From Desulfobacula sp. (GTDB lineage: Bacteria; Desulfobacterota; Desulfobacteria; Desulfobacterales; Desulfobacteraceae), in the NCBI GenBank assembly GCA_012031875.1, contig JAAUSZ010000015.1, positions 1 through 37,975 of the forward strand: DNA of 37,975 nucleotides. Reading direction: 5' to 3'. Positions 1 through 8,695 of this stretch are shown in pieces (the first letter of the stretch is position 1; each line of letters begins with the position of its first letter). The notes beneath the pieces were generated by a model. That model was not told the DNA's origin. It searched no databases and saw only the letters and a program-made list of their open reading frames with translations. A program made the position numbers and the translations under genes.

Positions 1-236
1 GCGGACCGCTATTTTGAATGACCTTTTCGCTGGCTGCACTGATACACCAGTGGATTTAAACAGGGACAATATTGTCAAAGATCAAAAAATATTAACGCAA
101 GCAAAAACCTAACCGGACATTACTGAAAAAAAATAATGAATTGTTCTGATATAATCGATCCTTTCTTTCTTTACAATGTTAAATGAATGTTATCGATAAT
201 GACCCCGAACTCATAACTATTAGGAAAGCGAAATAA
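1..236. other. Upstream intergenic region
   Basis: No complete gene is visible here. Frame 2 is open from base 2 to a stop at 110-112 (36 codons) and could be the tail of an upstream gene, but it has no recognisable motif. Frame 1 stops at 19-21 and could equally be a gene end. The rest is AT-rich and holds a candidate promoter at 147-155. Confidence 0.4.
147..155 (+). promoter_or_regulatory. Candidate extended -10 promoter
   Basis: The bases TGATATAAT form a TG-N-TATAAT extended -10 element with a perfect -10 hexamer. No good -35 lies 16-18 bases upstream, as is common for extended -10 promoters. It sits about 80 bases before the leader ORF at 237 and 147 bases before the GT-C gene, so it is the best candidate for starting the first transcript of the locus. 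Confidence 0.45.
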
Positions 237-305
237 ATGAATATGTTAACGGATATCAATGCTCTCTTGACAATCAATATCATCAACAACATGACTATAT
301 TATGA
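237..305 (+). CDS. Putative 22-residue leader ORF, overlapping the next start
   Basis: ATG at 237 is preceded by an AGGAAAG purine run at about 222-228, a credible ribosome binding site. It reads 22 codons to a TGA at 303-305 whose first bases belong to the ATG (302-304) of the 789-residue membrane protein, an ATGA overlap. The large gene has no ribosome binding site of its own just upstream, so translation may be coupled through this short ORF. The peptide is rich in Asn, Ile, Thr and Leu and shows no attenuator-type run of one amino acid. It may have no function apart from coupling. Confidence 0.4.
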   Translation: MNMLTDINALLTINIINNMTIL

Positions 306-2671
306 AAATACATAGCCTGAAATTACTGATTCCATTCGGTACAAGCCGCCGATGGGCAGCAGGTGACCAATGGATGTTGCTTTTTCTCTTGGTAGCTGTA
401 GTCGCAAGCATTTATTTTTATGCTTTTTATGACATACTGCTGTTGCTTGTATTCTGCACCACCTCTTATGCCGCTGGATCGTTTGTCAGTTTCCAGGACG
501 ATACCCGCATCGGTTATCAAATGTTGTTACGGTTTATAGTTGGAAGCCTTTTCTTATCATTTGGGGTGTGGCTTTCAACTCTGCACAATCTCCATTACCG
601 GGAGTTATATTGGGCAGTTTCGGTCATATTAATTGCCGTTCGGTGGAGATATATCAGAAGGTTGGGCCGTAACATTCATAGATACTACAGACTGTATACC
701 CTTGCAAACCCTTGGCTATTGGTCCTTTTTTGTAGTGTGTGTGCGTTGTTTTTCCTTTACGCCAGTTACCCCATTCATAATTATGATGCCTTGACAAAAC
801 ATATCAATATTCCGGTCAAAATTTTGTCAAGCACCCATTATGATTATGATGTGATCGAATCATTGGTTTTTGGGGAAAGCTCTCTGTTCATGCATATGAC
901 GGGTCTGTACCTTCTGGCCCTTGGTGGTAAAAAAGCCCTTATGTATGTGGTGGCCTTTATGTCACTGGTGATGGTTTCCATCCTTTTGCGTTTTTTGCGG
1001 AGCAAAGAGGGATCAAGTCCTTGGGGTGCGGCATTGTTTTTACTTTTATATGCGGTGACGCCCTTGACCCTTGACCTTTCAGCCTATAGTTATGGATCCG
1101 ATACATTCATGCTGCCTTTCCTCTTTATGGTAGCCGCCTATGTTTTAGATTCACCAGCCAGGGCAGTGGTGCGCAATTTCCCGCTGCTGTTTCTGCTGAT
1201 TGGGGCGGCGCAATATGCCAAGCCTAATGCATCGAACTTTATATTTTGTCTTGTAGCGTTAATGTTGTTGCGCGCAGGTATGGCTGTCCAGCAAGGGGAA
1301 ATAAGTTTGCTTAAGACTTTTAAAAATCTTGTCCTTGGACTACCGATGATGTTCGCTCCTTGGCTTCCTGCTATGCTGATCATTTGGTACAAGACCGGAA
1401 ACCCAATGTTCCCCTTTGCCAACGATTTTTTCAAGAGCATATATTTTATAGTTGACAAGTTTAACCCCGACGCTTACACGAACAAGCTTGGGTTGGATTT
1501 CAGCTCTCTCTGGTCTATGGTTTTTCATACTGATCGGAATATGGGGATGCCCCCCTACGGACTTGGAGTACATCTGTTGCTATTACCCGTAGCTCTTATT
1601 GTGCCTCTTTTTCGTAGGAACTGGAAGATCATTGGTTTTGCTGTCTTGTGTATTGCAAATTATTTAGTGAGTATTCGGATTACGTACAATATACGCTATT
1701 TCCTGCCAGCCTTTGTGCTGTCGATCTTTCTCGTTGCGTATGCCATTGGGTGGATACTACAGCGGATTCCCAACATTACCTGGCGATCCCTGTTAGGAGT
1801 ATCAGTACACGTTGGTTTGGCAGGACCTTGCATTGCATTAATATTTTTTCTGCCGGCCTGGTCGTCTGTAAAGTATGTTCCGGACATGCTCAAACCCCAT
1901 GCTGAATTGACCTTGGCGCCCATCGATAGCGTGTATGCCCATATCCAGGACAAAAGCTCCAGAGTTCTGCTGAACGCTTATGACCCGTATCGCAGTACAT
2001 ACCCTGGGTTTTTGTGTTCCCTGTCCTGGCACAATACGTTTTTGTTAGAGCTGTTGAGAAATGAAGAATTGAGTGAACATGATTTGTTGGCATCCTTCGA
2101 TTATGTGATTACTACTAAGGGCCGGGATAATCCCTACCGACCTGGTGTGGTGGATCGTAACAAGGAAATGCTTGAGACTGTCTTCGAATCTGACGGATAT
2201 ATTCTATTCAAGGTGAAGCATGTGTTAAAGTGGCAAGAGGTATTCTCCGAATCATATCCGGATGGGGTCGATGTCACGGTGGCAAAGCCCAAAACGTATC
2301 CGATTCAGGGTTTGGGCGCTCGTGTCAAGTTGGTCCTGGAATTTTCGCCCACACAAGATGGTGGAAAACCAGAACAGGGTCGGTTCCAAATCAACTGGCT
2401 CCACAGCGTCACAGGCAAGTTTACAGGAACCAGCTTAATCCCCTTCGATCTTCAACCAGGCAGGAACACATATGAACACGTGTTTGATACGGAATCATTT
2501 TTAGGAATGCTGGGTGTGGTGTATTTAGCCAGTCACGATGAACGCCCCGTCAGGGCTTTTGGGCTGAAGGTGTGGTCAACTAAAACACAGCAGAATGTGC
2601 TGAAAAAATATCTTGATGAGTATGGCGCTAAATGGCCTCCCTTAGCCTCTGTTCTAAAGGAGGCCCGTTGA
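302..2671 (+). CDS. GT-C type multi-spanning membrane glycosyltransferase-like protein
   Basis: This 789-residue protein has roughly 14 hydrophobic segments over residues 25-525, then a soluble tail of about 260 residues. A conserved-looking acidic loop (PIHNYDALTKH, about residues 157-167), the TGNPMFPFAN stretch and an R-Y-F-L-P motif near the last helices resemble GT-C enzymes of the ArnT/PMT/GT39 type. These use a polyprenyl-phosphate sugar on the outer face of the inner membrane. The tail has the short alpha/beta domain often seen after the GT-C core (residues 540-640) and then a beta-rich part. The GT2-GtrA protein at 4724 could make and flip its lipid-linked sugar donor. A role as an O-unit polymerase cannot be excluded, as no other Wzy candidate is seen. 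Family assignment is by pattern only. Confidence 0.65.
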   Translation: MKIHSLKLLIPFGTSRRWAAGDQWMLLFLLVAVVASIYFYAFYDILLLLVFCTTSYAAGSFVSFQDDTRIGYQMLLRFIVGSLFLSFGVWLSTLHNLHYRELYWAVSVILIAVRWRYIRRLGRNIHRYYRLYTLANPWLLVLFCSVCALFFLYASYPIHNYDALTKHINIPVKILSSTHYDYDVIESLVFGESSLFMHMTGLYLLALGGKKALMYVVAFMSLVMVSILLRFLRSKEGSSPWGAALFLLLYAVTPLTLDLSAYSYGSDTFMLPFLFMVAAYVLDSPARAVVRNFPLLFLLIGAAQYAKPNASNFIFCLVALMLLRAGMAVQQGEISLLKTFKNLVLGLPMMFAPWLPAMLIIWYKTGNPMFPFANDFFKSIYFIVDKFNPDAYTNKLGLDFSSLWSMVFHTDRNMGMPPYGLGVHLLLLPVALIVPLFRRNWKIIGFAVLCIANYLVSIRITYNIRYFLPAFVLSIFLVAYAIGWILQRIPNITWRSLLGVSVHVGLAGPCIALIFFLPAWSSVKYVPDMLKPHAELTLAPIDSVYAHIQDKSSRVLLNAYDPYRSTYPGFLCSLSWHNTFLLELLRNEELSEHDLLASFDYVITTKGRDNPYRPGVVDRNKEMLETVFESDGYILFKVKHVLKWQEVFSESYPDGVDVTVAKPKTYPIQGLGARVKLVLEFSPTQDGGKPEQGRFQINWLHSVTGKFTGTSLIPFDLQPGRNTYEHVFDTESFLGMLGVVYLASHDERPVRAFGLKVWSTKTQQNVLKKYLDEYGAKWPPLASVLKEAR

Positions 2672-2737
2672 TTTTGAAACAGTGCTCCGCCTTACTTGTT
2701 GGGCGGGTGTCATATTTCTATTGGTTAGATAATTTTC

Positions 2738-2767
2738 TTGACAAAAAACATCTTCCTGCCCTACTTT
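2738..2767 (+). promoter_or_regulatory. Candidate sigma70-type promoter before 2854
   Basis: A perfect TTGACA (2738-2743) is followed after 18 bases by TACTTT (2762-2767) in the 182-base gap before the nucleotidyltransferase gene. The start site would lie near 2775, leaving a leader of about 80 bases. This suggests the nucleotidyltransferase/SDR pair can be transcribed independently of the GT-C gene. Confidence 0.4.
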
Positions 2768-2853
2768 ACTGCAACGCAGTGGATGAGTGAATTTTAGCTC
2801 AAAGGTCAACTATATCTATATTCTAAACATGGGGGATTAATGGAGAATAAAAT

Positions 2854-3555
2854 ATGAGTGTTCAAGCTTTGATTTTGTGTGGGGGGAAAGGGGAACGTCT
2901 TCGTCCGCTGACAGAAAATATCCCCAAGCCGCTAGCCAAAATTAAGTCAAAAACAATTTTGGGTCATATTATCGATTATATCGTTACCTACGGTATCAAA
3001 GATTTGATTATTGCCACTGGCTATCAATCCGAAAAGATCAAAGAGTACCTTGAAACTTCTTGCCATGATTGCAATTATTCTATCATAGATTCTGGAGATG
3101 TTGACATTGTCCAAAGAATTAAAGATGCTGTCCCTCATATTACGGGTGATTTGATTTTACTTTATGGGGATACTTTATCTGATGTCAATATTAATGATTT
3201 AATCAAATTCCATCATTCACACAGAGGCACAGCTACAATGACGGTCTGGCCGCTTAGAAGCCAATTTGGTGTTTTAGAAGTTGATCAAGAGGGGATGATC
3301 TCATCCTATCAAGAGAAGCCAATCTTGGATAAGTGGATTAATATTGGCTATTTCTATCTTGAACCAAACTCCCTGAAATTGTTGGATAGTTGTGATAGTT
3401 TCGAAAACTACTTGACGCTTCTAATTGAGAAGAGAGAACTGAATGGATACAAACATAGAGGTGCACATATTACCGTTAATACACTTAAAGAACTTAATGA
3501 CGCAGAAGATAATATAGATAAAATATATGATTATAATATTATAGGTAGAAATTAA
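2854..3555 (+). CDS. Sugar-1-phosphate nucleotidyltransferase
   Basis: This 233-residue NTP-transferase activates a sugar 1-phosphate. Visible are the nucleotide-binding loop LCGGKGERLRP (8-18), PKPL (24-27), the metal-binding YGDT (104-107) and EKP (154-156). The length and motif spacing resemble the short RfbF/DdhA-like cytidylyltransferases or heptose-1-phosphate guanylyltransferases. It is clearly different from the canonical RfbF encoded at 17889. Its stop codon shares its last base with the start of the next SDR gene, so the two are probably translated together as a sugar-activation and dehydration pair. The nucleotide used (CTP, GTP or dTTP) cannot be read from the sequence. The 3' end of the gene is notably AT-rich compared with the rml genes at the other end of the locus. 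Confidence 0.8.
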   Translation: MSVQALILCGGKGERLRPLTENIPKPLAKIKSKTILGHIIDYIVTYGIKDLIIATGYQSEKIKEYLETSCHDCNYSIIDSGDVDIVQRIKDAVPHITGDLILLYGDTLSDVNINDLIKFHHSHRGTATMTVWPLRSQFGVLEVDQEGMISSYQEKPILDKWINIGYFYLEPNSLKLLDSCDSFENYLTLLIEKRELNGYKHRGAHITVNTLKELNDAEDNIDKIYDYNIIGRN

Positions 3556-4583
3556 TGACTGAAAAAGACAAATGGGCTGGAAAGAACGTTTTTATTACTG
3601 GAATTAATGGATTTATTGGCGGAAATCTTGCTAAGAGGTTCGTTTCTCTTGGGGCTAATGTTTTTGGTTTGATTAGAAATAGAAACATGAGAACCTTTCT
3701 TTATTATGAGGGGATTGCAGATAGGGTAACGCTTATCAAAGGTGATTTAACAGATAAGGATTTGCTTTTAAGAATTATTTCAGAAGAGCAGATCAATTAT
3801 GTCTACCATCTTGCTGCTCAAGTGGAAGTCGGTGTTGGCATGATCAATCCATTTGATACTTTTGAAGTAAATATAAAAGGAACCTATTCTTTGCTTGAAG
3901 CTGTAAGACTTTGCCCTGATAAAGTAAAGGCTATGATAGTCGCTTCGACTGATAAAGCCTATGGTCAGTATAGAATAGATCAGATGCCCTACAAAGAAGA
4001 TTATCCTCTTATCCCTATTTATCCATATGATGTTTCAAAAGCATGTGCAGATATGATCGCTAGAAGCTATGCTTCAGATATTTATAATCTTCCAATTGTT
4101 GTAACTCGGTTTTGTAATATTTATGGGCCGGGTCAGCTCAATTTTTCTGCTCTTCTTCCTGATGCGATTCGGTCTGCTCTGGGATATACAACATTTATTC
4201 CTCGTGGTAGTGGTGAGCAGATAAGAGATTTTATCTATGTTGATGATGTTGCTGACTTGTATACTGTGATTGGTGCAAAGATAGGGAGAGATCCTTCAAA
4301 GCATGCCGGTGAAGTTTTTAATGCAGGTACGAATTCTCCTATTTCTGTCAGAAGTGTCATTGAAGAGATTTATACTGCTGTATCGAATGAGAAAGAATTA
4401 CAGAAGGTTATTGAACGGATGGAAGGAAAGAAGACAACCGGTGAAATTCAGCAGCAATACATGGACTTCGAGAAGGTGAACCGATATTTTGATTGGAAAC
4501 CCAAACACTCATTGAAAGAAGGTATAGCCAAAACGATTGAATGGTTTAAAGTCTATCTTGCCGACAATTATAATAGGAAATAA
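3555..4583 (+). CDS. NDP-sugar 4,6-dehydratase/epimerase (extended SDR)
   Basis: This is a 342-residue extended short-chain dehydrogenase. It has the NAD-binding TGINGFIG (15-22), HLAAQ (85-89), the STDK catalytic segment (131-134) and Y158-x-x-x-K162. The pattern STDKAYG followed by YPYDVSKA and RFCNIYGPG resembles CDP-glucose 4,6-dehydratase-like and GDP-mannose 4,6-dehydratase-like enzymes. The immediately preceding nucleotidyltransferase (one-base overlap) probably supplies its substrate, which favours a 4-keto-6-deoxy sugar product. It could instead be a 4-epimerase. A 140-base gap follows before the GT2-GtrA gene, so this two-gene unit may be a separate module. Exact substrate unknown. 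Confidence 0.75.
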   Translation: MTEKDKWAGKNVFITGINGFIGGNLAKRFVSLGANVFGLIRNRNMRTFLYYEGIADRVTLIKGDLTDKDLLLRIISEEQINYVYHLAAQVEVGVGMINPFDTFEVNIKGTYSLLEAVRLCPDKVKAMIVASTDKAYGQYRIDQMPYKEDYPLIPIYPYDVSKACADMIARSYASDIYNLPIVVTRFCNIYGPGQLNFSALLPDAIRSALGYTTFIPRGSGEQIRDFIYVDDVADLYTVIGAKIGRDPSKHAGEVFNAGTNSPISVRSVIEEIYTAVSNEKELQKVIERMEGKKTTGEIQQQYMDFEKVNRYFDWKPKHSLKEGIAKTIEWFKVYLADNYNRK

Positions 4584-4723
4584 TTTTGGTATCAATTAGT
4601 TAAGGGTTGAGATGTTTATTATAGAGACCTGTCCGAGAGTGTCTTTTTCGCTTACTCTTCATTATTCTAAAAAAGTATGCAGAGATTCATTATTTTTATT
4701 ATCTATTCTGAAAGGAAAACCGG

Positions 4724-5764
4724 ATGAAAGGCCTTAGACCAATTGCCCTGATACCTGCTTACAAACCTGAAGCTGTGATTGTGGATATCGCTTTAGCGCT
4801 TGTCCGGTCCGAAAAATTCCATAAGGTTGTAGTCGTCAACAATGGAAATGGACCAGAGTATGAAGATATTTTCAAAACACTGGAAGAGATCGATGGGGTG
4901 GAACTTTTTAGACTTTATGTGAACTTAGGCAAAGGAGCTGGTTTGAAGGCCGGAATCAACCATATTCTTTGCCGGTTTTCTGATGCTGTAGGGGTCGTAA
5001 CAATGGACTCAGATGGTCAGCACCTTGTGGAAGATGTGATCAAAGTGGCTACCAAGCTCATAGATACCCCCAATGGTTTGATTCTAGGCAGTCGGGAATT
5101 TAAATCTGATGTGCCTCTGCGGAGCCGTTTCGGTAACTTGATGAGCCGTGGAGTGATGCGTATTGTGGGCGGCTTGAGCCTGCGGGATACGATGACGGGC
5201 CTTCGGGGTATCCCTATGGCGTTTCTTGCTCCCCTTTTGAGACTGAAGACTCAGGGCTATGATTTTGAATTGGATATGCTGCTTAAGGCAAAAGCTGATG
5301 GACTTGTTATTATTGAAGTACCGATCCAGACAGTCTATATTGATAAGAACGAGTCCTCTCACTTCAACCCCTTTATGGATTCATTGAAGATCTATTTGGT
5401 GTTTATTCGCTTTAATCTTTCTTCATTGCTCTCCGTCATTATTGATTATCCGATTTTCAGTGCGTTATTCGCTATGACTGGAAACGTATTCGCCAGTCAG
5501 TTTGTGGCACGGTCTTGTGCAGCTACTGTGAACTACTATGTTAACAAGAAATTCGTGTTCAAGTCTGATCGAAGTCATAAGGCAGCCATTGCCATGTACC
5601 TCACAACATGGTTGCTCATGGGCCTTTTATCCTATGGGCTCATCCAACTGCTACACTCGAGGTTGGGGATAAATATTTACATGGCCAAGCTTTTTGCAGA
5701 GGGACTGTTGTATATTGTTGGTTTCATTGTTCAACGTGAATTGGTTTTTACCTCGAAAGACTAA
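4724..5764 (+). CDS. GT2 glycosyltransferase fused to a GtrA-like membrane domain
   Basis: This 346-residue protein has an N-terminal GT2 domain of the dolichol-phosphate mannosyltransferase type (residues 5-220: IALIPAYKP at 7-15 and the metal-binding DSDGQH at 95-100). The C-terminal part (about 225-344) has four hydrophobic segments and the GtrA signature region VNYYVNKKFVF. Such enzymes transfer a sugar from an NDP donor to undecaprenyl phosphate. GtrA domains are thought to help flip the resulting lipid-linked sugar. A good AAAGGAAAA ribosome binding site precedes the ATG. It begins a tight run with the 162-residue protein, the GMC oxidoreductase and the SDR, which suggests those enzymes modify its lipid-linked product or its donor. 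It is a likely donor-maker for the GT-C protein at 302. Confidence 0.85.
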   Translation: MKGLRPIALIPAYKPEAVIVDIALALVRSEKFHKVVVVNNGNGPEYEDIFKTLEEIDGVELFRLYVNLGKGAGLKAGINHILCRFSDAVGVVTMDSDGQHLVEDVIKVATKLIDTPNGLILGSREFKSDVPLRSRFGNLMSRGVMRIVGGLSLRDTMTGLRGIPMAFLAPLLRLKTQGYDFELDMLLKAKADGLVIIEVPIQTVYIDKNESSHFNPFMDSLKIYLVFIRFNLSSLLSVIIDYPIFSALFAMTGNVFASQFVARSCAATVNYYVNKKFVFKSDRSHKAAIAMYLTTWLLMGLLSYGLIQLLHSRLGINIYMAKLFAEGLLYIVGFIVQRELVFTSKD

Positions 5765-5766
5765 CC

Positions 5767-6255
5767 ATGATGAACAAGGATTCTATCAAAGATGGTCATG
5801 TCCTTTGCAGTCCATCCGTGTATTGCAGGAGGGTAGAGCAGCCGAATGAGATTCGGAGGTGCGAACTGCACCGTGAGGCGCACTATTTGTATCGTTGCTT
5901 TTTCAATGGTTCCCCAGATGTCGTGTTAAAGGATCGATATGCAAGAGCGCACGAACGTTATTGCATAAAAGAGAACAAATTGGAACGGCGAATAATGCAT
6001 GACATGCAATCACTTGACCTAGATGCAGAAGCTGTCGAATATGTCCTACGACTGAAAAATCGTGAAAATATCCTGACGCGAAAAGTTGAAATCCTGCACT
6101 TTCTCGCAGAATGTGAGCCAAAGCGCTCCGGTGATTTCTTGAATTCCCAAGATTTGGGGCCAAGAGTTTGGATTCATCTGTTCGGGCTTCTGGGACATAC
6201 GGTTAGATGCTTCATTAAAGGCCATGTGCTTGTGAAGAGGTATGGACTTGCATGA
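5767..6255 (+). CDS. Unknown 162-residue protein upstream of the GMC oxidoreductase
   Basis: I do not recognise this protein. It is soluble and mostly charged, with several Cys (15, 20, 28, 40) in the first quarter, a helical stretch rich in Leu, Arg and Glu (75-115) and a more hydrophobic C-terminus (140-155). ATG codons at 5767 and 5770 are both possible starts. The gene starts two bases after the stop of the GT2-GtrA gene and overlaps the GMC gene by 14 bases, so it is very probably a real, co-translated gene. By position it could be a small partner of the oxidoreductase, as small subunits accompany some GMC dehydrogenases. No subunit motif is visible to prove that. Confidence 0.6.
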   Translation: MMNKDSIKDGHVLCSPSVYCRRVEQPNEIRRCELHREAHYLYRCFFNGSPDVVLKDRYARAHERYCIKENKLERRIMHDMQSLDLDAEAVEYVLRLKNRENILTRKVEILHFLAECEPKRSGDFLNSQDLGPRVWIHLFGLLGHTVRCFIKGHVLVKRYGLA

Positions 6256-7824
6256 CATAATTATTGTGGGATCTGGTCCCGCAGGAACTGCAGCGGCTCT
6301 GCAACTGGCTGGGGGTGATGTTCTTCTGCTGGACGCGGGCTTCACATCGCCTAAGATACCCAAGAATTTTTGTGGTGATCTTTATCATCTCAGAAAAAAA
6401 GAATTAAATCTTTTCCCTTCACTGGTAGGGGACAATTTCGAATCGTTGGCGAATTTATTTACGGATAAAAAAATTAATCTCAAACTTAAGTCGCCTTATA
6501 TGAGCTATATCATCCGCAACTGGAAAATGTTGTCACATATTGACTCAACCTCATTCGAGGGGGTCGTCAGTCTGGCTAAAGGCGGATTGGCCAACGCTTG
6601 GGGTGCCGGGGTTTTTCGATACACAGATGAAGACTTGAAAGAGTTTCCCATCAGCTATGTCGATCTGGAGCCATACTATGACAGATTGACTGAGCATGTG
6701 GGTATTTCTGGAGTCAATGATGACCTATCTCCCTGGTTCCAGCAAGACAAGGGATTGTTGCCGCCTATACGCTTATGCGGTATGGCCGCTGACCTGATGG
6801 AACGCTACATAGCTGCTCGTGAGTTTTTCAACACAGAGGGTATATTTATGGGCCTCGCCCGGCTGGCGGTTCTTACTGTCAAGCACAGGGGCAGGGCTCC
6901 GTATGCCTACGATCATATGGAATTTTTCCGACCAAATATTGAGGCCATATACACTCCGGCATTTACCTTGGATGAGTTGGTATGCGAAGGGCGGGTTACT
7001 TACAATCCTGGCTGGCTTGTAGAGCGGTTCGAAGAAATTGATGGTGGCGTTCAGGTCTGTGCGAGGCCCGTAAATGGAGGAGAGGCCAGTTTTTTTAAGT
7101 GTCGCAAACTGCTACTGGGCGCCGGCGCTTTAAATACTGCCCGGATCGTTTTGGCATCCGCAAGGGATAATGTGACGCTCCTTCCGATCATGGACAATCC
7201 CATGTCCTGCTTTCCCGTATTTCGCCTGGACAGGCTTGGGCGTGTTATAGAACCCGAGGATGCCTCTGTGGGTCAATTGAATATCATTTACGAGGGGGAA
7301 GAAGACGTCGGTACTGTTCAGGGGTCTTTTATGGCACCAATGGCCCTTTACGCTCGGATGTGATCTTCGATTTGCCTTTTCCTGCCAGCGTGGCACGCAA
7401 TATTCTTAAAAGCACCGCCTCAGCGACGGCATTGATAATGCTGTTCTATCCTGGAGTGGTGCGCCCTGGAAATTTTCTGCGGCTCAAGGATACAGGAGCC
7501 TTGGCGGTTGAATACCAGCCAGAGAAGCACACCCGTATGCTTGAGCAAAAGCTCATAGGTATGATGCGTAAGGTCGGGTACTACAGCCATCCTGCGTTGA
7601 TTCAGTACCCACCTATGGGATCCGGATTGCATTATGCGGGCATGTTGCCTATGAATGAAAATCCAGGACAATACCAATGCCACCCAGATGGAAGACTTTC
7701 AGGGACCAAAAATGTCCATATCATTGATGGCGCCTGCTTTTCTTCTCTACCTGCCAAAAATTTAACTTTTACCATCATGGCAAATGCGATGCGTATTGCA
7801 TTTATTGCGAATGGACAGAGATGA
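6242..7824 (+). pseudogene. GMC-type FAD oxidoreductase, interrupted by a -1 frameshift
   Basis: Two overlapping frames make one protein of about 527 residues. The first (6242-7363) starts with the FAD-binding VGSGPAG and carries GALNTARI, typical of GMC enzymes. The second gives the GMC C-terminal domain, with the catalytic-type His in GSGLHYAG, a conserved Asn in PAKNLTF and the closing ANAMRIA helix. Reading TAT at 7330 after the TTTT run (7327-7330) yields the smooth join GSFYGTNGPLRSDVIF, so one T appears to be missing there. GMC enzymes oxidise alcohols, sometimes sugar hydroxyls. Placed between the GT2-GtrA gene and an SDR, it may oxidise a sugar that the SDR then reduces. Whether the break is a real mutation or a sequence error is open. 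Confidence 0.8.
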
Positions 7825-8695
7825 TGCGTGTTTTTATTGTGGGAGCAGGGGGTTTTATAGGAGGGGCTTTAGTTCAATATCTCCACGCGCACGGGATAAT
7901 TGTAGGAGGATCATCCCATAAATTGTCACGTTTGAAATTATTGACAGGCATATTGGAACATACAGCAGAAATTAGGTTCGATCAATTCGTGGAATCAGAG
8001 TATTTTAAGGGATATGATGCGGTGATCCACTGTGCATACAAATCCGGCTTAAACTCGGGAAAGTCTAATGTGGAGAGTACCCGTTTGATCTACACAGCAG
8101 CAGAAGACGCGGGCGTGCCCTTTCAATTATTTGTGAGTTCACATTCCGCACGTCCTGATGCAACCTCTCAATATGGCATTCAAAAATATGAGCTTGAGTG
8201 TTTTTTTATAGAGCATGGCCAGGCTGTTGTTCGGCCAGGATTGGTAGTGGGACCTGGGGGGTTGTTCGCCCAAAATCGAAAATCCATCCTGCGCGCACCT
8301 TTTCTTATTCTCCCATCTGTAGATCAAGTGCCAGTGTACTATATTGCACTTGAGGATTTATTGAACAGCATTACACAAATTCTTGAGAAAAGATTGACAG
8401 GTGCGTTTAATCTCTTCTGTGAACCTTCTGTGTCATTGAGAGAGTTTATCAAGGCAGTGAGCCGATCAGAAGGGCGAGTCATCCCGTTGCTTTCGATTCC
8501 GATTCAGCTCTCTTTAAGGTGATTGATTTATTGCAGTGGATAGGAATCCCTTTGTCTTCGAGTATATCACGCTTATCTGTGCTGCGTCAGAACATGAAAA
8601 CGCCACTCCACATATCTGATCTTAGTCGATTTGTTAAAAAACAAATTCTGATAGCTGACGCAGTTAATTCCATGAATCTTTCAAGATGGCACTAA
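7821..8695 (+). pseudogene. NAD(P)-dependent SDR reductase/epimerase, frameshifted near its C-terminus
   Basis: The first frame (7821-8522) encodes an extended SDR with GAGGFIG (residues 8-14), an SSHSARPD stretch at the catalytic Ser position and YGIQK as Y-x-x-x-K. It stops early at 8520-8522. The shifted frame continues KVIDLLQWIGIPL and on to a TAA at 8693-8695, which reads as the natural C-terminal helices of this family. One T missing from the TTT run at 8513-8515 explains the break and gives a total of about 291 residues. It overlaps the GMC gene by ATGA. The pair oxidoreductase plus SDR suggests a two-step inversion of a hydroxyl, or synthesis of a deoxy or epimerised sugar. Confidence 0.7.

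Noticed and set aside
2-112. Open frame of 36 codons at the window start as a truncated gene end
   Set aside because: No motif and no family pattern, and another frame has an equally plausible stop; described only as intergenic.
1138-1953. Several antisense open frames inside the GT-C gene, and similar ones throughout
   Set aside because: They mirror strong forward-strand genes, have no ribosome binding sites or motifs, and carry no family similarity I can see.
2687-2706. CCGCC/GGCGG inverted repeat after the GT-C gene as a terminator
   Set aside because: Only five pairs with a ten-base loop and no T run after it; it may pause transcription but cannot be called a terminator.
4620-4655. AGAC/GTCT repeat followed by TTTTT as a terminator after the SDR gene
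   Set aside because: The stem is only about four pairs around a 12-base loop, too weak despite the T run.
7321-7363. Programmed -1 ribosomal frameshift in the GMC oxidoreductase gene
   Set aside because: The site lacks a clear X-XXY-YYZ slippery heptamer and an obvious downstream stem-loop, and eight other genes show similar indels, so a common error source is simpler.
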